Notes under the pieces: generated by a model
The model's database searches: none
What the model was told of the DNA's origin: nothing
What the model saw: the letters and a program-made list of their open reading frames with translations, nothing else
Made by a program: the position numbers and the translations under genes
Part shown: piece after piece, positions 35,701 through 47,972 of the stretch
Layout of the letters: each line of letters begins with the position of its first letter
Numbering within the stretch: the stretch's first letter is position 1
DNA from: Reticulascus tulasneorum
Lineage: Eukaryota > Ascomycota > Sordariomycetes > Glomerellales > Reticulascaceae
Direction of reading: 5' to 3'
Length of the DNA: 64,000 bases
Assembly: GCA_001557505.1 (NCBI GenBank)
Contig: LSAX01000001.1
Coordinates: 124,001-188,000 of the forward strand

Positions 35701-38700
35701 AGGTATCCATGAACCTAACATGACTAAAAACTTGCAAGCCCAGGACTTTCTTAGACAGGTATAATTCCCATAATGTCTGTCCGTTCTTTGTCTCAAGATC
35801 CACCCTTCCATCTAAAAGCGCCTCCACCTTGTCATCGTGGTCGCCTCTTCGCCCAAGGCAGTTCTCTAGATACTGCTCTACAGCTGTCTTGCCAAAGAGA
35901 AGGGAGTCGACAAAGTTCGGATAGGTCGTCTTCAAAATATTTACACATTTCATGCTGGTGCTCGCTGAAATGTAATGCAAAGGTGTTGGGCCACCTCCAA
36001 GCTCCTCAGCCGTTGGCTTGACGCCAGCTTCTATCAGCTTTGTCAGAATCGTCTCAGAACCAATCTGTGCGGCGAGCCGGAGCAAGGAGCTATCCGACCG
36101 AAAGAAATCTTCGCCATCACAATACGGCAGCAACAATATCACGGCTTTCTGATTCCGCATCAACATCGCTTCCGCTAGAGGCGTACGCCCATCGAGGTCA
36201 ACCATTTTCAGGTCTTGCGAGATATTGTCAGTAGAGTCGACGAGCATTTTAAGGATTTGAATTGCATTGTTGCGGGCCGCGTAATGCCAGATCGTCATTC
36301 CGTTATGGGAACGAACCCTTCGGGAGGCCCCTCGCTCGCTGAGAAGACGGAAGATGTCTTCTGCATCGTCTGTGTCGCAGCACAGAAGAGGGGTTCGCCC
36401 TTGTTCGTCGAGAGCTTCGATATCGAGGTCAGCACTCAAGATGGCGGCCATGAACTTTGTTGCGGAAAGACAGGCAGCCAGGTGAAGAATCGTGCCTTCG
36501 GTCGGAGACTTATATCGTGAAGTTCTAGGATCAGTCACAACGTGGCTCGCAAAGCCCGCGTCATCGTCCTCCACGGCAAGCTTCAGAGCAGTGAAGAACA
36601 CATCATCGGCAAGTTCTAGCCCAGGTAAGAGCCGATCATTCTCATACATGCACGCAAGCTTCTTTTCGGCACCAAAGTTCCACGCAATCGAATACATTTG
36701 AGACAAGCACACATCTTTAGACTCGTGATTTTTGGTGGCATTCAGCACGCTCGAGATCATTTCGTTTTCCTCGTCCGTATCATGATATTCGTCACACACC
36801 TTTCGGAATCTCTGCAAGCAATCCTCATCGATTTCCATCCCCTTGTTAACCAGTTTCGCAAATATGTCCCACTTGGAGGCGCAATCCGATATCCAAATGG
36901 CTAGGCTCGGCATGTTCTGTCTCCAATATGGCGTACGAAGCTGCTCGGTACACTTGGCGCCGGCATCGAGTAAAGCACCTATTGTCGCCCAGCGATTAGG
37001 AGGTTCGAGATAAGTGCGATCTCGTGATAAAGCCGAGAAACCAGTCGGGTTATGGACCAAAAACAGAGAGGGGCCAACCATGGCGCAGTGCAACGGGGTT
37101 CCGAACCGACTTCGGCCGTTTACGTCGGCTCCAGCATCAAGGAGAAAACTGCAGATGCTGGGAAGGCCCAAAACAGCTGCCAAATGCAACGGTGTGAAAT
37201 CCGGTCGGAGAATGGCCGAGACCCAGCCATCTGTGTTCGAGAATCTCTCGTCCTCTGAGCCAGAACTGGACGACGCGGAGCTCCAGCGGGACGAGTTACT
37301 CGTACTATCCTCCAAGGATAGCATCCGTCCCCACCGGAAGAATGAGCAGAGGTTGAGTGCCCATAGTTTGAAAGCACCCAGTTTCTGGGAGTCAAATAAC
37401 TTCTTCGCAAGCGCTGCGAGCGGTGGCGCCTGCAAGCTATCGCTAGCTGCGGCAGAGAACGTCCAGGCCACGCTTGCGTATGCATAAAAAGGATGTAGCT
37501 CATTTTTGCCACGGACAGTTGTCAACGCATCTTTGCTTCTGCCTGGATCGACATCGAACTCCGGTAGTGTAAGCAGACCGAGTGCGGACCCTACGAACAG
37601 CGTACCGGCCCGGGTTGATGTGATATGAAATGCTTCGAGTGGACCGTTCAGTAGCGACGGACTTTCTAGGAATTCTCGGACTGTGAAGTGTGCAAACTCA
37701 AATTCTTCTCCGTTGGCCGATTTCCGGATGAGGCTAGTACATCGCAGAGAGATTTCAGCGGCGTCGATCATGGTGTCTTGGTCGATTGACCTCGTATCGT
37801 TCGATATCGACAGTGCCTCGCAGAGTCCCGCTATATCAAGTCTAGGCCCGTTACCGTCTGGCATGAATTCATAGGCTATGAAGTGCAAAGTCTTTTGGAC
37901 AAGTTCCCGTACATGTTCATTGCTGTTATTTACCCTGTGGAGAATGCGCTCGTACGTTTCGTTGAGAGTTGGGGGCAGCTTCTCGAGCGCCTCCCTTCTG
38001 GTCTGGTCATTTGGGAGTTCGCACAAGTGGTCAATTTGGCAGGCAACCCAGCGGAACCTGATACAATAATCAGCGAGTCCATGAGTTCCGGTCCTTGAGT
38101 TACTCACATGCCATCAGCGTTATTTACGAGCTTTCGAATGATCTCGTCCTTAAGAGTCATGTTCTTGACTCGCAGCCTTTTGTTGCGAATTCGGTCCTCA
38201 ATCTCGGCTGCAACATAGAGCTGCACATCTTCCCGATGCGCAGCTATCTCTATGTGGGAAAAGTCGTCCTCGAGAAGGTCCCGAATATTTTGCTCGTCCC
38301 GGCTCAGGACAGCCATCCTGACCGTCTCTTGACTGGTCACGAGGGATGAGAGGGTCTCTCCCACGTCGTCCGTGTCATTGCCACACTCATCCAGGCCGTC
38401 CACAACGATGAAGAGTTTGTCATATTGCTCTGCCATTACTTCAATCAGCTCTCGCAGACGGCCAAGAGATGGGCTTTTGGGCAGCTGTCTCGGTGGGTTT
38501 AACTCTTCATAGTAACTTTCGAGGATGGCGAAGGCTTCATCCTTCTGCATAGCAATCTGCGAGGCAAGTGTGCCTAGAATGTTGATCGGTAGCTGGCTCA
38601 AACGATTCTTGTAATCGCAGAAGAAGAAAGCTATTGCAACGGAAGGATCGCTAAGAGCCAGTATCTCTTCTATCACTGAGCCAGCCAGGACCGTCTTCCC

Positions 38701-39417
38701 GGCACCGGGAATCCCAGTTAACCAGAGCTTGGAATTTGGCGTGTCAAGCCATTGGCGGAACGCTAGGCCTTCAGTGAGCCAGAGGCCTGTCATGGGATGC
38801 CGGAGCCTGATGCTCATTTGGAAACTGGGCTGCGGATTTACCTTGACGAAGAAGTCCAAAATCCGCTGTCGCTGTATGTCAAGGTCGATGCGAGTTTGAA
38901 TAGAGAGAGTTCGATTGACGGTACGTTGGATAGCGGATGTGCGATTGTCAAGATCCTCCTGTCGAGTCAGACAACGGAGCAGAGCATTCATGGAATCCGC
39001 GGAAAGGGCAAGGCTGATGGTTTCCTTGTGGCGCCCAATGTCGTCCAGCAGTTCCTTGGTCTCGGCTGAAGAAAAAGGCCATTTTAGCCTCCTCGTGAGA
39101 GCGTCCAGCTTGCTGAGGCCATCAAAGTCGTCTTGGGCCTTCGCGAGGCGCTTTTCGATCTGCAGCAGGGTATGACGGCAGTTGTTGATGTGATGCATGC
39201 GCAGATTCACGTCGAACTTCTCATCTTCCAACGCAGACGCCACCAGTGACAGGTTATGCAAGATGCCAGCCAGATCTCTCATCTCCTTAGCCAGGTCCTG
39301 GACCTCCTTTTTCGCACCCTTTACCTCCCTAGCGTAGCGGAAAGCTCGACGAAAGACAGCATCGGCGAGAGCCACCAGGCCAGCGATGCTGGCGGTGACA
39401 GACAACGGATCCGCCAT
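32742..39417 (-). CDS. NACHT-ankyrin STAND (NLR-like) protein
   Basis: Three exons (39417-38108, 38057-34065, 34005-32742) with 50- and 59-nt introns encode 2188 residues. The N terminus (MADPLSVTASIAGLVALADAVFR) is the helical fungal STAND N-terminal/HeLo-like domain, about residues 1-130. A NACHT NTPase follows, with Walker A GIPGAGKT (235-242), Walker B VVDGLDE (about 338-344), and the ADGMFRWVACQID segment that spans intron 1. A winged-helix-like region leads into many ankyrin repeats from about residue 722 to 2060, with consensus units such as [26 protein letters not shown]. A 120-residue non-repeat tail ends the protein. Such proteins are fungal nucleotide-binding signalling receptors, some acting in nonself recognition and programmed cell death. 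All key NTPase motifs are intact, so the gene looks functional. The ligand is unknown. Start chosen at 39417; an in-frame extension upstream lacks domain support. Confidence 0.93.
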
Positions 39418-41092
39418 TTGTCCTTTGCCAAGTTCTAAGGGCTCAAATCTCGGTTTAGTCCGGATTTCGGACAAGATCCATATCTCTAATCCGACCAAGC
39501 CACATATGAGTGTGACTTTCAAGGTTTCGAGCTTTACATGTCGTCGTTCCGAGAACAAAGCTGAGGCTGTGCCTCCGATCAGCCTCAAATAAAGGCCCTA
39601 TTGGAGGTCAGTGAGGTCATCGGGTACAGTACCATGGAGGCATGATGTTGAGTGCGCGATGCGCATTGACGTTACATTCGAATCTAATTACCATCGTTCA
39701 GTACCTATGAGTTTAGTCTGTAGTACGTCCAAAGCATACTACATTCGCGGCGCTGGGATCCGCAATGCGCTGTTGGTCAGCCTCATACCTTGCCCAAGAC
39801 GGGCTGGGCCATGTTCGTTAAGTTTTCAGACGGGAGGATGGCCTGGGCACATGTGGGTAACCTTCCCTACGTACGTAGTACGTACCAGCCGCCCCCACAA
39901 CATATGGTCTCTGTGCACGGCATAATAGCAGAGAAAAAATCAATGAGACTAATTAGACCCTCGCTAGATGAGGCTTGAGGAAGTAGAATCGACAGAGGGA
40001 AACCCTGACTGCTGCTCGCATCTTCTATGTAATATGTAATGTGAGGAAAATGGCCAGTTGGTTTTCGAATCCCTTGGCGCGCAGGCCCAGTTGTGGCTGG
40101 AGGAAATTTGGAAAGGATTTGACTGTTCAACTTGTCGTCTGTGACATCTTCCCAGACAAGCACATGATTTGTAGCTGTTAATAAGGGCCTACTTGTTTCA
40201 ACTACTGCATCCGTATCCATATGTAACTAATTACAAAGTAGTCGGTGTAAATTATCAACTGAAACCTAAATTGCATAAATATCGCGGCGCTGGGGTACAC
40301 ACTGGCCTGATTCAGACTAGGTTGGAAATGTGACCCTGACTGCTGGTAAGCTTGGAGTTGACCACGACTGTTACGTCGTAGTTTACCAGTTTAACTAAGC
40401 TCCCGTAGGCGCCTTTGGATGTGCACGCGGGGATGCCGACCGGAGTGAAGGGTCTGGAGATCTACGAATACGATTCATAATTATATTTCGGTCATGCAAT
40501 GCAAAAGATGGCCGACAAACTGTTACATAACAAAGTACCGGGCGGTATAAACCACAAGGACAGGACTGTACGAAGGGGATCTGGCTGTGGTGTGGCTGTG
40601 AAGCGGGCCAAGAGAGAAATCCGAGACCTGTGGACACGCCTTTTTCGCCTCGCGTTACACTATTGAATCCAGCCAGCCACATATCATAATCTCATACGTC
40701 CGTATTTTCAGGTCAGTCCTTGGACCTACCGACATATGCACTTGACTACCACAAAACTCTGGAGCTAGTCTACTACGTAGTAGTTCACAGCCAAGCACAC
40801 AAGTAGGACCAGGTAACTAGTAAAAATGGCGCGGCGCAGGAGATCCCTGCGTGTCCCCGTCCAATATTCGCTGCCCAAGCCTTTGGATCTCGACAATTTC
40901 TTGACTCAGACTGTCCATGCCCAGGACATTGACGCCATCTCATACAGGAGCTAACAAGAATCCATATCTAGGGAGACTTTCTTCCCCCGAAAAGAAGAAA
41001 ATGACTCCCCCTACTCAGCCGTCGACGCTTCCATCACTTGCACCAGCCCAGCAAGCCGTTAGTCTACCCATTGCCCCAAGCAAGCACTCAAC
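39418..41092. other. Intergenic region between NLR and secreted-protein genes
   Basis: No gene is supported. The stretch holds a CTACGTACGTAGTACGTAC cluster near 39867-39885 and a perfect 14-bp palindrome at 40770-40783. It contains the NLR promoter at its left end and the secreted-protein promoter at its right end. Confidence 0.55.
40770..40783. repeat. Perfect 14-bp palindrome CTACTACGTAGTAG
   Basis: The sequence equals its own reverse complement. Its core CTACGTAG recurs at 54789-54796, and related words occur at 39867-39885 and 60901-60925, all in gene-free DNA. It could be a transcription-factor site, a repeat relic or a base-composition effect. Confidence 0.7.
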
Positions 41093-42432
41093 ATGAAGGC
41101 ATTTGGACTCCTTTTCGCCGCCCTCATCCCCGCGGCTGCGGGTGTTGTTGTCCAGGGATGCACCGGCAACAATTGCGCACGCGCCGTGACAGGCAACGAT
41201 CCCAAAGTGCCAGTGACTGTCCGGCAATCCGACTGCTCCAGCTTCTTGCGGACGACCGTCACCCTCGCAACCAGGTCCGTTCTCCCGCGCGCCTCCCCGA
41301 GTCTCAGTGTGTGAGGGAAAACCGTTTTGCTCACAGATCTGTCCCTACATAGCACCGTCTTTGAGACAGTTACAACGACCATCACGCCGGCTGCTGACCC
41401 GTTGCTGCCACGCCAGGCTACTGTCGTTCCGAGTGCAGTGCCATTGTACGCGAGTGCTTGCTCTGGCGCGGTGAAGTACTCCAGCGCCTGCTCATGCTGG
41501 GGTATCACGGGCACGACCATAACGGTTGCACCGACCGTCACGGCGACTCTAACAGCCACGGAGACCGTAACGCCGCCCACGCCATCCATGGAAGTACAGA
41601 AAGGCGTGGTGCGAGTGAACGATCCGAATACTGGCGCGCTTCTCGGGTACATCAGCAAAACCTTGAATCCAAACAGGATAGCTGCCGTCGGGCCGGTAGA
41701 TCAGGCTTTAGTGCTGGAGTTTGAGGTTTCCCCAGGGTCAGCGACCGGCTCCAACCTGGAATTGTCGATATCAAGCGAAAACCCTCTGGGATATCCGTTC
41801 TTCGGTGTCACCCTCGGTCCAAGCTCCACAAGTGGAACCTTGGGTGTTGGGTCCTACAAGTGTGTCAACAACCATCCCTTGGACATTATGGATCCGTGAC
41901 TGACAATTCCTCACTAGCTATGTCTTTCTGACACCCGAGAATCACAGTGAGTGCCTGTCTTTGCATTCACATTGTAATATGCGTAAAATACTGATGTGCT
42001 GTATCAGCACCACCTAATAGTCCTCCAGCCAACGTCGGCAGCAGTTTTAGCACTACTCTACCTTCCGAGTCGTCGGTGGTAAGTTTCCCCGCAAGTTTGT
42101 TCACTCCCAGTTTGGGACAACAGATGCGCCCAGATCCCGCCGCCAGTTGCTGACATGTCCATCATGGCATAGTGGTCGATCAATTCTGCTACCGGCGAGT
42201 TGACGATCAAGTGGACAAATCCAGACGGCTGTAAGTCTATCTCGGCGACTAAATCAGATTTTCTCTTGCCTGTTACCAATGCTAACCGACCTGAATAGCT
42301 GCCTTGACACTCATTAATATCTTCGCGTCTGGGCCCAACTTCTTGAGTGGAACAGGAGACTTGGTTGCATATCAAAATGCATTCGGATCAACCAGACAAC
42401 GCGTGGTGTATACCTTTGAGCCACAGTCTTGA
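41093..42432 (+). CDS. Secreted protein with Cys-rich N terminus, unknown function
   Basis: Six exons (41093-41274, 41353-41859, 41918-41946, 42008-42078, 42173-42230, 42299-42432) encode 326 residues. A signal peptide (MKAFGLLFAALIPAAAG) precedes a short Cys motif (GCTGNNCARAVTG), then DCSSF, then a Thr/Ser-rich stretch (ETVTTTIT) and a second Cys cluster (ACSGAVKYSSACSCWGIT). After a Thr/Pro linker (TATETVTPPTP) comes a beta-rich C-terminal domain ending in GELTIKWTNPDG and a YTFEP tail. Similar N-terminal CNxxNCARAVTG proteins are common in Sordariomycetes, but I know no assigned function. No GPI signal or catalytic motif is seen. One exon is only 29 nt. The first intron has a weak GTCCGT donor, and the others have good GTRWGT sites with clear branch points. 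It could be a cell-wall-associated or host-facing protein. Confidence 0.82.
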
Positions 42433-44363
42433 TCTCTGGATCTCAGTTGTGGATCTCTATAGGTAGACTGGACAGGAGGATAGACATCCGGTCTTAAAGT
42501 TCCAGGCGCACCGTAGTAGTTTGCAGCTTCATGATGTTGTAGACAGAAGTTATGTTAGACTCAAATTATTGCCTACAAATCTAGTAGTCAATACACCGTG
42601 CCGATGACCCAAAATCAGATTGGCTAACATCGTTCCAATTTTCCGACAAAGGGAGTAGAGGTGCTCTTCCCACTCATGCTGAATCGGCCATATAATCACC
42701 GATCTTTGTATTTGGTGGGCTATCTTCAGAGCCGGAAAGACATCATCAGAGGACATATCCACGAAACCAAACTGAATACGTCTCCTTCGTAGGCATCCGC
42801 AATCCATGTGGCAGTGGTATGGCAAGTTCGTTATGCTCCATACGTCAGCCGGCAAAAAGAAAAACAGCCTGAGTAACTGTGCAGCACATACAGAGCGGTG
42901 ATAACTGCACCAATCTATTTAACACACAGCTGTTGAAGAAGTTTGTACACAACTAATCCTGGTGTAATAAACCAGCAACCTCTGCTCTTTAACTTAAATA
43001 TAAACATTTGGTAAAAGAGATATCCCCCAAGGATCACAACCAGAAAACTCACCCTTCGCAGGTTACAAAGACCACGGCTACCGTCTTTCCACATGATCTA
43101 CGATGGTTAAAGATACTAAGAACACAACCTTAAATGTCTCTTTCCAGATTTCCAGAGTATGCTCCAGAATAATATACTCAGATAAATGCCTTCCAGATCT
43201 CCAGTTTCATAAGAATATTTTAGGTCATATAAACCCCAACTGCCAAGAAGAAAAACACGATTTAGCAAAAGAATAGGAGAAGAGACATACTATGATTTTT
43301 TGTTCAGGTAGGCCCGGCCTAGGGTACTGTTCACCGAATCCCTAGCTACTGCGCCCCCATACTTTCGATCATTGGGGTATTTGTTTGCAGGTGTATCCGT
43401 TCCTCGTATTTTACCGCTTGTAAAGGCTCTAAAATCCAGAAAGGGCATGTCTTTACTGCGATTCGAACTCGCGGGCTTTCATACAGGGGAAAGTCCTGTG
43501 TCTGATACAACGAGGAGGTGATTCACTTGCCAAATGCACCAGTGGTCTGGTCCGGTGAAAACAAGCGCATCTTTTTGGAAATATAAGGCTAGGTGATTTG
43601 CTATTACCATAACTCGAGAGGCATCTATGAGGCTGGTCGTGTATTGTTAGGATTGTATATCTTGACGTGGTATGACAAATCGCCGCCCAAGCGGACCTTG
43701 CCAACTCTATTCAGACTAAGTGGCAGAGCATTTTGATTATGTGACAAGCTGTTTGTTACTGGTATCTGTGATAGAGTAGTCTTTTAAAGGACATTGTGTA
43801 CTAGACAGGAGACTTCTTTAATAGAGGTTTGTATGATCGATCTCCAATTTACCTGAGCGTCAATTCAAGATTTCCGATATGTAAGAACCACTCAATAGAC
43901 TCAAAAAAGGGAACTAACTGCCTGCCTTTTTGTGGTCCCTTTTCAGCTTCTGCCTTCCTGTGCAAATGGGACTGTCTTCGTTCTCCATGTGTAAGCGACG
44001 CTGAGGCAACCTGTACAATAGAGCACTGGTAGGAACAACGATGTGCGACTATTGGCCAATTGCTTGAGACGTTACCGAGTATCTTGAGCTTACAAACATT
44101 GAATCTGCCAGACAACGGGGCGACATGATCTAACAAGTGCGAATGCACCACACCTTGAGTTGCGTGCAGCATGTTGAGTGTGGTGCCCCGCTAAGTAGTG
44201 AGTCTGCGATACATGCATAACCAAACCTTAAGACACGCACCTATGATGTCATGCACTGAACGAAGTACCATATGCTACACTTCCTGAGTTCCAACTTCAA
44301 ATTGTATCACCCTGTCATATCGCACAATGGTGTTACAATCGCCCCGATTGCCAATTAGATGAT
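42433..44363. other. AT-richer gene desert with a tRNA-like fragment
   Basis: From about 42880 to 43320 the sequence is visibly AT-richer than the rest of the window and lacks long frames. At about 43445-43525, read on the minus strand, there is a B-box-like AGTTCGAATCG and an ACAGG/CCTGT stem that recall a tRNA, but the T-stem does not pair, so no tRNA is called. It may be an old repeat relic. Confidence 0.5.
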
Positions 44364-45496
44364 ATGTACGAGATATACGCTGTGAGTTATTATACAGAAA
44401 TGCGCGTCCCATAGCTGCTCCTGTCTCAGATCAACAATTCAGATACGACACAATTGTGGATGAAAACTGGCTTACAGCGATAATCCCTAAATTTAGGCAG
44501 GCGCAGCAGCAGCATTTACGGTAGACTGCCTCATCTATCCATTGGATACCATCAAAACACGCTATCAGAGCCAAGACTTCATTCAAACATATGCATCGGC
44601 TTCCGGAAAGAACCCGGCCGCATTCCGCGGGCTCTATCAAGGCATTGGTAGTGTAGTACTCGCTACTTTGCCAGCCGGTAAGCATCATCTTCCGAAAACT
44701 GAGGCACCTCGACGGCAAGTTGTCCTAACAGTCTATGTTGAAAGCTGGCTTGTTCTTTGCAACCTACGAGAGTACCAAGCGAACTTTCTCGCGCGTTCTC
44801 CCGGTCCCGCAACCACTAGTCCATGCCTCAGCCTCTGCTATAGCTGAGATTGTCTCTTGTCTCGTCCTTGCGCCGGCTGAAGTCATCAAGCAGAATGCCC
44901 AAATGCTTCGCCAGAAGAGTGCCGGAGAGTCTAATGGGAGCAGATCCACATCCATTCAGGCCTTGCGACAGTTAATGGCCTCGGGGGCGCAAAGGAGGCT
45001 TTGGTCCGGATATACGGCACTGGTGGCCCGAAATCTACCGTTCACCGCAATTCAATTCCCAATCTTTGAGCATGTCCGCAAACTCATGTGGCAGGCTCGT
45101 ACTCGGCGGCGCGAGAAGGGCAAAACTCAAGGTTTGGCAGAAACTGGTTTGGTCAGCGGAATCAGTGCCGCGACGGCAGGTGCTTTCGCGGCTTTTGTCA
45201 CAACGCCGAGCGACGTGGTAAAGACCCGGATGATGTTAACTGCTGGGGATGGTAACAATGCGAAACAGGACCCGTCACAAAGCACCAGTCGGCGTAACAC
45301 TCAAGGAACAAAAGGTGGTTGGCAGATAACTCGAGAAGTATATGATAGTAAAGGGATTCGGGGGTTGTTCAGAGGGGCCGCTTTGCGATCAACATGGACA
45401 GCGCTGGGAAGCGGATTATACCTGGGTACCTATGAGGTGTCGAAGGTGTGGCTGACACGAGGGAAGGACGAATCCGAAGTTGTGAATAGCCTGTGA
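44364..45496 (+). CDS. Mitochondrial carrier, probably SAM-carrier (PET8/SLC25A26) type
   Basis: Three exons (44364-44381, 44497-44677, 44745-45496) give 316 residues. It is an inner-membrane solute carrier with the three tripartite signatures PLDTIKTR, PAEVIKQN and PSDVVKTR, one after each odd-numbered helix. GLYQGIGSV, GLFFATYESTKR and the NLPFTAIQFPIFEHVRK segment after repeat 2 resemble the S-adenosylmethionine carriers that exchange SAM and SAH across the inner membrane. The second signature ends KQN rather than KTR. The intron at 44678-44744 is well supported (CTAAC branch, AAAG acceptor). The first exon (six codons, GTGAGT donor) is a weaker guess, though it joins in frame. Another related carrier subfamily is possible. 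Confidence 0.75.
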
Positions 45497-46671
45497 AGAT
45501 TTGTGCTAGAGTATAAGATAATGCTTGACGTGACAGGAGAGTCATACGTTGTCGTTGAGGCACTCTGACTGAGTGTGCCATATGGACTACATATGAGAAG
45601 ACTAAAGTGCCGAAAGTCCGTGGCGCAGAAGGAACTACTGTTGAAGATGAGTGACCTAAAGAGTTCGCAGCGGAATCCAATACGCAGCAGGATAGGTTGA
45701 CGCCATAGATGGTATTCCGTATGTAGTGGCGAGACGTATGATACTTGATTAGAATCAGGGTAGGCGGCATTGTGGTACTGTGCAGCGCTCCCAGTAGTAT
45801 TGGCGATGATGAGCGCGGGAGGTTTCGGCGAGACACAACAGCAGCTCCATAATCACCTTGCATCCGACGATATGCCAATGGGTGCTCCCGGGCACATGCT
45901 TGTAGCCCAATTCCGTCATCTGCGCTAACAATTGCCAGTGAGACTAAGGACCTGCTGCCGCTAAAGATTGTGTGGGGAATGACATGCATCGCCAAGCTTT
46001 GCTGTTGCGTTGGAGACTCCTGCAAATGTCCTCAAAGATTTTGCTGTTCCATGGGTTAGGTGAAAGTTTATGATGGGGTTCTGAGTTTGGACAAGCAAGA
46101 AGCATGTTTGAAGGTTTTGCAACAGAACATAATGTGATTGCGCAATCCCAGACCAGCCAGGATTCTGTCATCGTCCTACTCCAGATGCGTCCCGGATCAC
46201 CATCCCAGGACATCAAACTCGAGAGTAGACCTTGGTAAAGGGAAAGTGGCCGTCGATAATAACGCGGGCGACATGGTGGATATGTCTTCGTTTCCGTCAA
46301 AGAGTCTGCCATGACCCACAATGGAGGAGCCTGACCCACCAGCACCATCGTGAGGCAATCTCGACCAGAAAAGACGTATAATCGCTCCACTATATCGATG
46401 GTCGTTCGTCAAGCTTGTCCATTACTTCAAAATGCAGCCAGTCCTCATGGCTTACTCGCTGTCTTGAACGATGCTCCCTAAATCCTCCACTGTTAAACTC
46501 GTTGAAGTGCAGCCATCGCTACCAAAATCATCAGAAAGCGTTGGCTAAACACGGGATAAGTCTGTTGTTGCAATTAAGGAGCCCGGGATAGTTGGCCGCC
46601 AGTCGACATAGAGAGCCAATGCCAATCGCAACATTTGTCAAAATCTGCAGCATCATCTTCCGTTTCAAGTC
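45497..46671. other. Intergenic region between carrier and UPF0643 genes
   Basis: Two longer minus-strand frames here, one overlapping the carrier's last exon, show no domain, no hydrophobic pattern and no splice logic, and are treated as chance. No other feature was recognised. Confidence 0.55.
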
Positions 46672-47343
46672 ATGGCGAACCACTCGAGCGCCGTTCTCAG
46701 CATCTCAGCCACACCCGATATTAGTCTGCTGGCTGACGTGAAGAATGCGAGCATAATCACAGCCACTGATATTGGATTGGACGACTCTCAGTACTTGGTG
46801 CATTCCCCGTATACAGAGCGCAAACATCAGCTTGATCTTTCTAGCTTGGACGACGAGAATGCGCTGCTTGCCCAAGCATTATCTCACCTCAGATGCCTTC
46901 GGCAAAACTTTGCTACCGCACCATACACCGAATCGTTCAATTGGGAGGAAGTGATCAAGGAGCTCAAGACTCTAGCTGTACGAGAAGGGAAGCAGTTCAA
47001 GCAGACGTCTTTCTACATCGTGGTTTTTAGATCTCAGCTTCCGACAAGTACTTTGGACACCGTGTATGCGGAGCTCGGAACCCTAGATAAAGCCGCGCAT
47101 GAGGAAGCGAATGCCAGTGGTGGATTCCTGAAGTACTGGTTTGGTTCCCCGGACTTAGACGGCAGAAACCTCGCAACCTGCCTGTGGAGGTCAAGGGAAG
47201 ATGCGAGCAAAGCTGGCAAGGGACCGGCACATCGGAAAGCAAGCCGAGCTAGCCATTCCTATTCGTCCTGGTCAATAGATCGGCATAGACTGACCGTTCG
47301 GGACGGGGTCGACAGCTGGGACATTGTTGATTGGATAGATTGA
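46672..47343 (+). CDS. UPF0643 family protein, function unknown
   Basis: This is an intronless 223-residue protein. The core and C-terminal half match the fungal UPF0643 family (like S. pombe PB2B2.08). Recognisable segments are TSFYIVVFRSQLP, KYWFGSPDLDGRNLATCLWRSREDA and GPAHRKASRASHSYSSW, followed by IDRHRLTVRDG. The pattern of paired aromatic and basic residues resembles small ligand-binding alpha/beta-barrel proteins, but this is inference. No signal peptide or membrane segment is present. The start is the first ATG of the frame and gives a family-like length. Confidence 0.88.
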   Translation: MANHSSAVLSISATPDISLLADVKNASIITATDIGLDDSQYLVHSPYTERKHQLDLSSLDDENALLAQALSHLRCLRQNFATAPYTESFNWEEVIKELKTLAVREGKQFKQTSFYIVVFRSQLPTSTLDTVYAELGTLDKAAHEEANASGGFLKYWFGSPDLDGRNLATCLWRSREDASKAGKGPAHRKASRASHSYSSWSIDRHRLTVRDGVDSWDIVDWID

Positions 47344-47972
47344 TGAGAAAGCAGGTATCTGGACGAGGATTCTTCTTGGCTTCTTTTAGAACAATTCATA
47401 TGACATAACATAAAGTATGTGCTGACAACTGTCCAGCTCGTATTCTAGTAGCCCAGCGTGTGTCAAATGGCGTGGTAGACATCTTTCGCGTCCGTGAAGC
47501 TTGGATGCGTATAAGGTTCGTGTTCACTGAGCGGATGCTCATGTTGACCTTTTGCTAAGCCCGCTCATCTCGGCAATAATCCAGGTCCAGCGGTACAGAT
47601 GCAACGCCAGCTGGCACGCATAGAGCGTAGGAGGCAGACCTAGCCCAGCAGTGATGGACGAGACGTCGTTGGATTTTAACTCTTGAGTGAGGACATCTCG
47701 GCGTGGGGGCAACAAGGGATCTGGAACCTTCACGTGCGTTGGTCGCTTTCCAGGCGTGAATCTACAGTGAAAGGGGTGCCGCTAAATTCTGCCAGACTTC
47801 ACCGCCATTGCCGGCCCACAATCCATCCCACAATTCACCCACCGAAAAGTTCGATATTTTTCCAAGCAGGCAGAGCGACATCACTGAGGCCAAACGCGCA
47901 CAACACGATCCCCGACTCTCTTGAAATAGGCTACTGAAGGAAACCCGGAATCGTCAGGCTTCGTTTGCAATC
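47344..47972. other. Spacer between UPF0643 and eIF3h genes
   Basis: This is 3' flank of the UPF0643 gene and promoter of the eIF3h gene. Nothing else is recognised. Confidence 0.6.

Noticed and set aside
45369..46390. Two minus-strand frames of 218 and 148 codons
   Set aside because: One overlaps the carrier's coding exon, and neither shows a domain, signal peptide or splice pattern.
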